A stretch of 64,000 bases of DNA, taken from NCBI GenBank assembly GCA_963977065.1, contig CAXBNF010000013.1, positions 15,846 through 79,845 on the forward strand. Reading direction: 5' to 3'. This document shows, in pieces, positions 9,458 to 17,140 of this stretch. The DNA comes from Planktosalinus sp963977065 (lineage in GTDB: Bacteria; Bacteroidota; Bacteroidia; Flavobacteriales; Flavobacteriaceae). The first letter of the stretch is position 1. Every line of letters starts with the position of its first letter. Under the pieces are notes generated by a model. That model was not told where the DNA came from, did no database searches, and saw only the letters and a program-made list of their open reading frames with translations. The translations under genes and the position numbers were made by a program.

Positions 9458-10435
9458 TTAATCCAGTGATTGATTTTCTTGTTGTGATTTTCTCAACAAG
9501 ATTTCAAATTCTTCTGCTGTTAAGTTACCATAGTAGAAGTTTATTGGATTGATTCGCTCACCATCTTTTATAACTTCATAATGCAAGTGAGGTGCTTGGG
9601 ACCTTCCTGTGCTTCCAATAAAACCAATAATATCACCTCTTTTTACCTGTTGACCAGCCCTAATGTTGTACTTATGCAAATGGGCATAAAGGGTTTCATA
9701 CCCAAATCCATGATCAATGACAATGTGGTTACCATAACCGGTTGCCTTGTTGTCTGCCCTAATTACTTTCCCATCTCCTGTTGCATAGATGGGTGTACCT
9801 GTGGGTGCGGTAAAATCCATTCCGTGGTGAAACTTTCTCACTTTAGTAAAGGGGTCTGTGCGCCACCCATATCCAGAAGCCATTCTTGATAAATCTTCAT
9901 TAGCAACAGGCTGTATCGCCGGAATTGCAGCAAGTAACTTTTCTTTTTCACTTGCAAGAACAGTAATTTCATCCAATGATTTTGATTGAACAACGATTTG
10001 TTTTGTCAAAATGTCCATTCTTCGGTTAGTGGATATAATTAACCTGGAGTTATCAAACCCTTCAAAATCACGATACCTGTTTACTCCTCCAAACCCGGCT
10101 TTGCGCTGTTCTTCTGGAATGGGGTCTGCTTCAAAATACAATCGGTAAATATTATCATCTCTTTCGGCAATATCAGCCAAAACTTCTTCAACATCAGCCA
10201 TTTTTCTATTGAGAAGCTCAAATTGAAGCTGCATGTTTGAAAGTTCTCTGCTCAATACTTTTTCTCGTGGAGTTTCTAAAGCAGGTACACTAAGATAAAT
10301 TAATAGTAATAAAAAACCACTAAGAACCATTCCTAAAGTGTACAAAAGAATAAGACCCACACGACGGCCTTTTTTGGATTCAATTTTTCGATAGGAGAGT
10401 GTATCGCTGTCGTAATAATATTTAACCTTTGACAT
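9458..10435 (-). CDS. M23-family metallopeptidase (LytM-type murein endopeptidase)
   Basis: A 325-residue inner-membrane-anchored peptidoglycan hydrolase. A single transmembrane helix lies at about 27-48 (GLILLYTLGMVLSGFLLLLI). A coiled coil follows (about 55-180) and then the LytM domain. The zinc motifs are complete: HHGMDF (H-x3-D type), then HLH and HLHYE near residue 290. Membrane-tethered M23 enzymes of this layout cut cross-links during growth. It is divergent from alaS across 123 bases. Confidence 0.92.
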   Translation of the reverse strand: MSKVKYYYDSDTLSYRKIESKKGRRVGLILLYTLGMVLSGFLLLLIYLSVPALETPREKVLSRELSNMQLQFELLNRKMADVEEVLADIAERDDNIYRLYFEADPIPEEQRKAGFGGVNRYRDFEGFDNSRLIISTNRRMDILTKQIVVQSKSLDEITVLASEKEKLLAAIPAIQPVANEDLSRMASGYGWRTDPFTKVRKFHHGMDFTAPTGTPIYATGDGKVIRADNKATGYGNHIVIDHGFGYETLYAHLHKYNIRAGQQVKRGDIIGFIGSTGRSQAPHLHYEVIKDGERINPINFYYGNLTAEEFEILLRKSQQENQSLD

Positions 10436-10449
10436 AAGTTAAATTGTGC

Positions 10450-10511
10450 TATTTTTGCAATGAATTGTTAAGAAATAATTGTTTAAATGATACTCTTAAC
10501 GAACAAATATA
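10450..10511. promoter_or_regulatory. Divergent promoters of the M23 peptidase and alaS
   Basis: On the plus strand TATTTTTG (10450-10457) fits the -7 consensus and would give alaS a leader of about 95 bases. On the minus strand the complement of CAAATATA (10504-10511) is TATATTTG, which would give the peptidase transcript a leader of about 65 bases. The two candidate transcripts would overlap at their 5' ends. Evidence is consensus matching only. Confidence 0.4.
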
Positions 10512-10558
10512 AAAAATAGTTTTAGACCAGCACCTTTATTAATACTCCTTTAGCATTT

Positions 10559-13180
10559 ATGAACTCAAAAGACATTAGAAACCACTTCTTAGAATTCTTC
10601 AAAGCCAAAGAACACACTATTGTCCCTTCAGCCCCCATGGTTATTAAGGATGACCCCACGTTAATGTTTACAAATGCAGGGATGAATCAGTTTAAGGAGT
10701 ATTTTTTGGGGAATTCTATTCCCAAAAGTAGCCGAGTGGCTGATACCCAAAAGTGCTTACGGGTTTCCGGTAAACACAACGACTTAGAAGAAGTGGGTAG
10801 AGATACTTACCACCACACCATGTTTGAAATGTTGGGTAACTGGAGTTTTGGTGATTACTTTAAGAAACAAGCTATTGAATGGGCGTGGGAACTTCTTACT
10901 GAAGTTTATAAAATCGATAAAAGCATCCTTTATGTCACCATTTTTGAAGGCGATAAAAAAGAAGGATTAGAAAGAGATACTGAAGCTTACAACCATTGGA
11001 AACAGTTTGTACCCGAAGAGCGCATCCTTAACGGAAACAAAAAAGATAATTTCTGGGAAATGGGCGATCAAGGTCCCTGTGGCCCTTGTTCTGAAATTCA
11101 CGTCGATATCCGATCGGCTGAAGAGAAAGCCAAAGTTCCAGGTAAAGACCTGGTCAATAATGACCACCCACAAGTGGTAGAAATCTGGAACCTCGTGTTT
11201 ATGCAATTCAACAGAAAGGCAGACGGTTCACTGGAAAAACTACCCGCTCAGCACGTTGATACCGGAATGGGTTTTGAGCGATTGTGTATGGTTTTACAGG
11301 GTGTAAAATCAAACTATGACACCGATGTTTTTACACCGCTTATCAAAAAAATTGAAAATATTACCGGCTCGACTTATGCAAATCCCGAAGTTTCGGGAGA
11401 AGAAACAGATATTGCCATTCGGGTGATTGCAGATCACGTTAGAGCAGTTTCTTTCTCCATTGCAGACGGTCAATTGCCCGGCAATACCGGGGCAGGATAT
11501 GTGATAAGAAGAATTCTGCGTCGTGCCATTCGTTATGGCTTTACATTTCTGGAAACCAAAGAACCTTTTATTTACAAACTGGTCGATACCTTAAGTGAGC
11601 AAATGGGAGCCGCTTTCCCGGAGCTTAAATCACAAAAACAGCTTATTTCACAAGTGATTCAAGAGGAAGAAAACTCCTTTTTACGCACTTTAGATCAAGG
11701 GTTACAACTTCTTGACAATATTATCGCTCAAGAGAAAACCAAAACAATTTCCGGAAAAAAAGCTTTTGAGTTGTATGATACTTTTGGATTCCCCATTGAT
11801 TTAACCGCATTGATTTTAAGCGAAAGGGGCTATTCTTTAAATGAAAAAGAATTCAATCAAGAGCTCCAAAAACAAAAAGACCGCTCTCGTGCCGCTTCTG
11901 AAGTAGCCACTGATGATTGGACGATACTCTCAGAATCCTCAAAACAACCATTTGTGGGCTATGACCAAACCGAAAACGAAGTAAAAATCACCCGCTATAG
12001 AAAAGTAGATTCCAAAAAAGACGGAAAACTTTATCAAATAGTTCTCGACAGTACCCCGTTTTACCCTGAAGGTGGTGGTCAAGTGGGAGACAAGGGAAAA
12101 TTGATAAACCAAAGCGAAACAATTGATATCCTTGACACTAAAAAAGAAAACAATCTTATCCTTCATATCACTAAAAAACTTCCGGCAAATGTGAATGCTA
12201 TTTTCACTGCAAAAGTAGATACAACGTTGAGAAACAAAACCGCAAAAAACCACACAGCAACACACTTGCTGCACCAGGCGTTACGCGAAATTTTAGGTAC
12301 TCACGTCGAGCAAAAAGGGTCTTTAGTTAGCCCCGATTATCTCAGATTTGATTTTTCTCACTTTGCCAAACTCACTCCTGACGAATTACAACAAGTTGAA
12401 GCTTTTGTCAATGACCGTGTTGAAGAACAATTACCACTAGACGAAAAACGAGACATCACTTACAACCAAGCTATAGAAGAAGGCGCAATTGCGCTCTTTG
12501 GAGAAAAATATGGCGACACCGTGCGCGCCATTAAGTTTGGAAAAAGCATGGAACTCTGCGGAGGAATTCACGTAAAAAACACGGCGCACATTTGGCATTT
12601 TAAAATTACAAGTGAAGGAGCAATCGCTTCCGGAATACGCCGCATTGAAGCAATTACCGGCGATGCAGTAAAAAAATATTTTGAAGAGCAAGAGTCCAAC
12701 CTTTCCTTGATCAAAGAAACGCTTAAGAATCCGCAAGATTCATTGAAAGCGGTAAAAAGCTTACAAGAAGAAAACACCGAACTCAAAAAACAACTGGAGC
12801 AATTACTAAAAGAAAAAGCCAAAGGACTAAAAAGTGAATTGCAAAACGAACTTCAGGAAATCAATGGGGTTCAGTTTTTAGCAAAAAAAGTGGATCTCGA
12901 TGCCAACGGTGCCAAAGACTTAGCGTATGAATTAGGGAATTTGGGATCAAATTTATTCTTGCTTTTGGCAACAGCACAAGATGACAAACCTATGCTCACC
13001 TGCTACATTTCCAAAGAACTCGTTGCAGAAAAAGGATTGAATGCCGGGCAAATTGTTCGCGAATTGGGGAAATACATCCAAGGAGGCGGTGGCGGACAGC
13101 CGTTTTTTGCAACTGCCGGAGGGAAAAACCCTGCTGGAATTCCTGAAGCGCTTGAAAAAGCACAAAAATTTATAGTCTAA
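10559..13180 (+). CDS. alaS: Alanyl-tRNA synthetase
   Basis: Charges tRNA-Ala, 873 residues, normal length. The class II catalytic core begins at the N-terminus (FTNAGMNQFKEYFLG, then the SSRVADTQKCLRVSGKHNDL region). The editing domain shows NHTATHLLHQAL and CGGIHV, which together supply the zinc ligands (HxxxH and CxxxH type) that remove Ser and Gly from mischarged tRNA. A coiled coil and the glycine-rich C-Ala domain follow (GGGGGQPFFATAGGK). The frame is intact throughout. Confidence 0.98.
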   Translation: MNSKDIRNHFLEFFKAKEHTIVPSAPMVIKDDPTLMFTNAGMNQFKEYFLGNSIPKSSRVADTQKCLRVSGKHNDLEEVGRDTYHHTMFEMLGNWSFGDYFKKQAIEWAWELLTEVYKIDKSILYVTIFEGDKKEGLERDTEAYNHWKQFVPEERILNGNKKDNFWEMGDQGPCGPCSEIHVDIRSAEEKAKVPGKDLVNNDHPQVVEIWNLVFMQFNRKADGSLEKLPAQHVDTGMGFERLCMVLQGVKSNYDTDVFTPLIKKIENITGSTYANPEVSGEETDIAIRVIADHVRAVSFSIADGQLPGNTGAGYVIRRILRRAIRYGFTFLETKEPFIYKLVDTLSEQMGAAFPELKSQKQLISQVIQEEENSFLRTLDQGLQLLDNIIAQEKTKTISGKKAFELYDTFGFPIDLTALILSERGYSLNEKEFNQELQKQKDRSRAASEVATDDWTILSESSKQPFVGYDQTENEVKITRYRKVDSKKDGKLYQIVLDSTPFYPEGGGQVGDKGKLINQSETIDILDTKKENNLILHITKKLPANVNAIFTAKVDTTLRNKTAKNHTATHLLHQALREILGTHVEQKGSLVSPDYLRFDFSHFAKLTPDELQQVEAFVNDRVEEQLPLDEKRDITYNQAIEEGAIALFGEKYGDTVRAIKFGKSMELCGGIHVKNTAHIWHFKITSEGAIASGIRRIEAITGDAVKKYFEEQESNLSLIKETLKNPQDSLKAVKSLQEENTELKKQLEQLLKEKAKGLKSELQNELQEINGVQFLAKKVDLDANGAKDLAYELGNLGSNLFLLLATAQDDKPMLTCYISKELVAEKGLNAGQIVRELGKYIQGGGGGQPFFATAGGKNPAGIPEALEKAQKFIV

Positions 13181-13181
13181 A

Positions 13182-13645
13182 TTTCTCGCAAAGACGCAGA
13201 GACGCTAAGAAAAAATGAAATTATGACAGAAAATGAAATTTCAAAAGTAATTGTTGATGCTTCCTATAAAATTCATACACAATTAGGGCCAGGTCTTTTA
13301 GAATCTGTCTATGAAACGATTTTATATTTTGAACTAGTGTAACGGGGTTTTAAAGTAGAAAGACAAAAAGCCATTCCTGTATATTGGAACGAATTTAAAA
13401 TGGAATTGGGTTTTAGAGCCGATTTGATTGTAGAAAATAAAGTAATAATTGAAATTAAATCTGTTGACCAAATTGCGCAAGTTCATCCAAAACAATTACT
13501 TACTTATTTGAAGGTTTCTGGAATTAAGTTAGGACTATTGATTAATTTTAACGAGACCCTAATTAAGAATGGAATTACACGGATTGCAAATAATTTATAA
13601 ATTTAACACCAATCCAACTTTGCGCCTTTGCGCCTTTGCGAGAAA
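13182..13645 (+). mobile_element. Inverted-repeat-bounded cassette carrying a GxxExxY gene remnant
   Basis: A 28-base left arm at 13182-13209 (begins TTTCTCGCAAAGACGC) and a 28-base right arm at 13618-13645 (ends GCCTTTGCGAGAAA) are near-perfect inverted repeats that enclose only the GxxExxY gene. The left arm begins one base after the alaS stop and the right arm ends three bases before the preferred GSCFA start, so the cassette exactly fills the intergenic space. The same arms occur face to face with no gene at 42422-42479. No transposase is present, so the mode of movement is inference. Confidence 0.7.
13223..13600 (+). pseudogene. GxxExxY protein gene with an in-frame stop
   Basis: Reading from ATG 13223 gives MTENEISKVIVDASYKIHTQ, LGPGLLESVYE (the GxxExxY signature) and ILYFELV, then TAA at codon 40 (13340-13342), then RGFKVERQKAIPVYWNEF through GFRADLIVENKVIIEIKSVD to a normal stop at 13600. 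The frame does not shift, so a single substitution creating TAA explains the break. The intact product would be about 125 residues of a PD-(D/E)XK-like small family of unknown function (DLIV..EIKS fits the nuclease core). The 3' part could still be translated from the ATG at 13400, but this would lack the signature. Confidence 0.8.
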
Positions 13646-13648
13646 CCC

Positions 13649-14611
13649 ATGAAGTTATTTTCAAACATACCCATACCAAAAAGCAATCACCCTATCGATT
13701 ACCATTCACAAATCATGGCATTTGGTTCTTGTTTTGCTGAAAATATGGGAGAAAAGTTTCATTACTATAAGTTTCAAAGCACCACCAATCCTTTCGGAAT
13801 TTTATTCCATCCTTTGGCAATTGAGAAATTGATTTCTTTCGCTTTAAGCGAAAAAACCTTCACACCAAAAGATGTTTTATTCCACAACGAGCGCTGGCAT
13901 TGTTTTAATGCTCATTCCCAAATGAGTCATCCTGATAAAGAAGTGTTGTTGCAAAACCTGAATGAGGCGCTTCAAATCACAAAACAAAACCTCACAAAAG
14001 CCAGCCATTGTATTATAACACTTGGTACAGCTTGGGTTTATAAACATATTGAGTCTAACCAAATTGTTGCCAATTGCCACAAAGTCCCACAAAAGCAATT
14101 TGAAAAACAACTGCTTTTGGTTTCAGAAATCGAAAAAAGTTTGGAAAGTATTGTTAAAAATATACAGGAAGTTAACCCAAATATCACTTTTATTTTTACC
14201 ATTTCGCCGGTAAGGCATCTCAAAGATGGTTTTGTAGAAAACCAACAAAGCAAAGCACATTTAATTGTAGCTCTTCATAGTTTTTTAAATAAAGAAAGTC
14301 TCCAGAAGAGGGATTGGGGAGAATATTTTTCTGCTTATGAAATTATGATGGACGAACTGCGCGATTACCGGTTTTATGCAGATGATATGATACATCCAAG
14401 CCAGTTGGCAATTGATATTATTTGGCAAAAATTTACAGAAGTCTATTTTACAAAAGCTACTTTTGAAATAATGAGTGAGGTAAAGAGCATTCAAAATGGA
14501 TTACAACATAAGCCTTTTAACCCATCAAGTGAAGAGCACCAAAAATTTTTAAAACAAGTAAATATTAAGATAAAAGCTTTACAAAAAAAGTTTCAGCACA
14601 TTCAATTCTAG
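13649..14611 (+). CDS. GSCFA domain protein
   Basis: About 320 residues from the ATG at 13649 (MKLFSNIPIPKSNHPIDY). An upstream TTG-initiated extension would begin inside the repeat arm and is rejected. The GSCFA family name motif is present as FGSCFAENMGEKF near residue 30. The fold is SGNH-hydrolase-like: an N-terminal Ser in GSCFA and a C-terminal D/H pair in YADDMIHPSQLA. Function is unknown; the family is presumed to be an esterase or acyltransferase. It lies 20 bases before the lipase gene. Confidence 0.8.
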   Translation: MKLFSNIPIPKSNHPIDYHSQIMAFGSCFAENMGEKFHYYKFQSTTNPFGILFHPLAIEKLISFALSEKTFTPKDVLFHNERWHCFNAHSQMSHPDKEVLLQNLNEALQITKQNLTKASHCIITLGTAWVYKHIESNQIVANCHKVPQKQFEKQLLLVSEIEKSLESIVKNIQEVNPNITFIFTISPVRHLKDGFVENQQSKAHLIVALHSFLNKESLQKRDWGEYFSAYEIMMDELRDYRFYADDMIHPSQLAIDIIWQKFTEVYFTKATFEIMSEVKSIQNGLQHKPFNPSSEEHQKFLKQVNIKIKALQKKFQHIQF

Positions 14612-14631
14612 ACTTTTTCTATCTTTAGCTT

Positions 14632-15870
14632 ATGAAAATCAAAATAACCACTCTATTATTTTTTTTATGTTTCTCTATTTTTTCACAAACTGAAGAGAAA
14701 TACCCCATCGTTTTTGTTCACGGTATGCTGGGAAGTGGTGATACCTGGGTAAAGCCGGTTCAACAATTTATCAATCAAGGGTATCCTGAACATTATTTGG
14801 ATATCCTCGACTGGAATACACTCACACCTCAAAGGAACTCTTCTTCAAGTCAACTGGATAGTATTATCAATCTACTCATACAACTTACCGGAAAACCCAA
14901 AGTCAATCTCGTGGGACATTCTGCGGGTGGTGGGCTGGTTTCCAATTTTATCTTAAGCGATTCTATAGCAGAAAAAGTAAATAAATTTGTCTTAGCGGGG
15001 AGTTATTTGCAGCAAATTTCAAAGGTGCCCACACTTAATTTGTATTCTGAAGATGACTTGATTGTAAAAGGCTCAGATATTGATGGCGTTGAGAATGTGA
15101 AGCTACAAGGCTTAGATCATTATGAAATAGCAACAGATTCATTGGCTTTCGCCGAAATGTTTCGTTTTTTTCATAAAGAAAACCCCAAGCCGTTCCCAAT
15201 TCCTGAAGCTACAAAAAAGGTAACCATCAGTGGGAAGGTTTTGGTGATGGGTGAAAACAGTGTTCCGGAAAACACAACCTTAACTATATTTCAGTTTGAT
15301 CCTGAAACCGGAAAAAGATTAAAAAACGAGCCACTTGCCGTTAGAGAAATTTCAAAAGATGGAAGATGGCTTCCCCTTGAGGCAGATTCAAAAAGTTATT
15401 TAGAGTTTGTTGTTACCTCTGGAAAAGGGAGAGCTGTTCATTATTTTAGAGAACCTTTTTCAGTCTCAAATCATTTGGTTTATTTAAGAACGTTACCCAC
15501 AACCGGTATGGCGGGGATGTTGTTTTCAGGGTTGCCAAATAATGATGAAGAATCTGTTTTGGTTATTTTTAGTGCAAACAGAGCTATCATAAGTGGCAGA
15601 GATTTTCTTTCACTTAACAATGTTGAACTAAGCACTCCAGAACTGGCTTCAGCACAAAAAACCGCAATCGCTCATTTTATTTATGATGATAAAACAGACC
15701 GCGTTTCTTCTAATACCCCTATTCAGCTTTTTGGGATGATGCCCTTTATGAGTGGAGCAGATGTGTGGTTGGAAATTGATAAACCCATTGTGTTGACTTA
15801 CCAAAATAGATCAATTACAATTCCATCATTACCGAGTTCAAAATCTATACTCGTTGCAGTTTTTGAATAA
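14632..15870 (+). CDS. Secreted alpha/beta-hydrolase (lipase-like)
   Basis: 412 residues with a signal peptide (MKIKITTLLFFLCFSIFS). The N-terminal half is an alpha/beta hydrolase: the oxyanion strand VFVHGMLGSGDTW, the nucleophile Ser97 in GHSAGGG, and an acid/His region around LYSEDDLIVKG and GLDHYEIA. The second half (about 195-412) is beta-rich, starts KKVTISGKVLVMGE, and resembles the C-terminal domain of bacterial lipases that act on acyl chains. Length and layout suit an exported lipase or esterase. The substrate cannot be told. Confidence 0.8.
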   Translation: MKIKITTLLFFLCFSIFSQTEEKYPIVFVHGMLGSGDTWVKPVQQFINQGYPEHYLDILDWNTLTPQRNSSSSQLDSIINLLIQLTGKPKVNLVGHSAGGGLVSNFILSDSIAEKVNKFVLAGSYLQQISKVPTLNLYSEDDLIVKGSDIDGVENVKLQGLDHYEIATDSLAFAEMFRFFHKENPKPFPIPEATKKVTISGKVLVMGENSVPENTTLTIFQFDPETGKRLKNEPLAVREISKDGRWLPLEADSKSYLEFVVTSGKGRAVHYFREPFSVSNHLVYLRTLPTTGMAGMLFSGLPNNDEESVLVIFSANRAIISGRDFLSLNNVELSTPELASAQKTAIAHFIYDDKTDRVSSNTPIQLFGMMPFMSGADVWLEIDKPIVLTYQNRSITIPSLPSSKSILVAVFE

Positions 15871-15891
15871 AACAATTAAGAAAATCAAAAT

Positions 15892-15909
15892 ATAGGGCAA
15901 CTGCCTTAT
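15892..15909 (+). promoter_or_regulatory. Copy 1 of an 18-bp near-palindrome, putative response-regulator operator
   Basis: ATAGGGCAACTGCCTTAT, a variant of the consensus ATARGKCAATTGCCTTAT. It lies 23 bases upstream of CATCTTTG (15932-15939), a near-consensus -7 element, and 52 bases upstream of the lipoprotein start. The same site precedes the genes at 17141, 19571 and 24072. Confidence 0.6.
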
Positions 15910-15960
15910 TGGATTGAAATGCTTCATCTTTCATCTTTGTATCAACAAAATAACTAAAAG

Positions 15961-16407
15961 ATGAAACAGCTTTTTTTTACACTTTCAATTCTTGGAGTTT
16001 TACTATTTACAGCCTGTAGTAGCGATGATGACAACAAAAACAATAGTTCTTGTGACACAACCTGTTCAGTACCTGTTGCCTCGAGTGAATTTCCTGCAAC
16101 TGTTCCTGCTGGTATCGTTGGAACATACACACTCACTTACACTGAAATTAACCCCGGAGGGCCTTTTTCTGATGGCGACATCGCTGAGTTTGAATTGACT
16201 TCAGACAATAAACTTATAGTGACTTTTGGTTCTGAATGTGTGACCATTGAAAACCCCATTCTTTTTGCAGAAGGAACTACTGAATCAAACTTTAGGGACA
16301 ACTGTGTTTTTAATGCTTTGTTTGGGGCTTCAGATGACGTAAATGGAGATTTTAACGAAATCAATGTGGGGACACTTGAATTTCAATTCTTAGGACAATT
16401 CAAATAA
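15961..16407 (+). CDS. Small surface-type lipoprotein
   Basis: 148 residues. The lipobox LLFTAC has its Cys at about residue 19, followed by SSDDDNKNNSS, an acidic stretch resembling the lipoprotein export signal that sends Bacteroidota lipoproteins to the cell surface. The mature part is beta-rich, with Cys residues at CDTTC, ECV and NCVF that may form disulphides. No named domain is recognised. It is preceded by copy 1 of the 18-bp site and followed after 47 bases by another lipoprotein gene. Confidence 0.75.
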   Translation: MKQLFFTLSILGVLLFTACSSDDDNKNNSSCDTTCSVPVASSEFPATVPAGIVGTYTLTYTEINPGGPFSDGDIAEFELTSDNKLIVTFGSECVTIENPILFAEGTTESNFRDNCVFNALFGASDDVNGDFNEINVGTLEFQFLGQFK

Positions 16408-16453
16408 ACTAAACCAACTAATATTAAAACAATAACTTAAAAACCAATTAATT

Positions 16454-16969
16454 ATGAAAACAATGAAAAACACAATGTATATGATGCTAATTGCTTTAGC
16501 ATTAGTTTTTACAGCTACGTCATGCAGTAAAGATGATGATGGTGGCGATGGCGGTGATGCAGCAGCCGGAACAGTAAAAGCAAAAGTTGATGGGGCGAAC
16601 TTTACAAGTGCAAGCCAAACTACAAATGCAACGTTGGTAAATTCCGGCGGGACATCTACTTTATCAATTTTTGGTTCAGATTTGAACGGTAAGACAATCA
16701 CCTTAGGTATAAATGGTAGTTATGATGGAGTAGGAACATATAATATTGGAGGTGGAGCTAATGTCTTTGTGAATGCGACTTATTCTGAAGCAAGTACTTC
16801 TGGTGTTACAGCCTGGCAAGCACCTTTTGATGACACTGTTGCGGGTGAAATTAACATCTCAGAATCCTCTGACACTAAGGTTGTGGGAACATTTAATTTT
16901 ACTGCTAAAACCTCTGATGGTAGTAGTACAAAAGTCATTACTGAAGGTTCATTTAATGTAGATTTCTAA
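16454..16969 (+). CDS. Surface-type lipoprotein of the DUF6252-like group
   Basis: 171 residues with a lipobox (VFTATSC) followed by SKDDDGGDGGD, a strong surface-export signal. The mature domain (TVKAKVDGANFTSASQTTNA, then SIFGSDLNGKTITLGINGSY) looks like the small beta-sandwich lipoproteins found in many Flavobacteria. Assignment to DUF6252 is from memory of the family pattern. It is the second gene after copy 1 of the 18-bp site and ends in a strong terminator. Confidence 0.75.
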   Translation: MKTMKNTMYMMLIALALVFTATSCSKDDDGGDGGDAAAGTVKAKVDGANFTSASQTTNATLVNSGGTSTLSIFGSDLNGKTITLGINGSYDGVGTYNIGGGANVFVNATYSEASTSGVTAWQAPFDDTVAGEINISESSDTKVVGTFNFTAKTSDGSSTKVITEGSFNVDF

Positions 16970-16987
16970 TAAGGATTGTAATTAGCA

Positions 16988-17021
16988 AAAAGCCGAAAAC
17001 TACTTTTAGTTTTCGGCTTTT
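16988..17021 (+). terminator. Strong intrinsic terminator after the lipoprotein pair
   Basis: A 15-bp perfect stem: 16988-17002 (AAAAGCCGAAAACTA) pairs with 17007-17021, with a 4-base loop, followed by T-rich sequence. It separates the lipoprotein operon from copy 2 of the 18-bp site 11 bases later. Confidence 0.9.
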
Positions 17022-17031
17022 TTGTTTCAAT

Positions 17032-17049
17032 ATAAGTCAATTGCCTTAT
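17032..17049 (+). promoter_or_regulatory. Copy 2 of the 18-bp near-palindrome
   Basis: ATAAGTCAATTGCCTTAT is palindromic at 16 of 18 positions. It lies 91 bases upstream of the propeller-protein start and just after a terminator, so it can only serve the downstream gene. Confidence 0.6.
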
Positions 17050-17140
17050 TGATTGTAGATTATAAGTTTCTCAATTTAGTACCTGAATTGAAACAAAGAA
17101 AAACCAAACAATAACTATTAATAATCAATACAGTGTCATT

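Noticed and set aside
13400..13600. A separate 66-residue gene
   Set aside because: It is the 3' part of the GxxExxY frame after an in-frame stop and is better described as a pseudogene.
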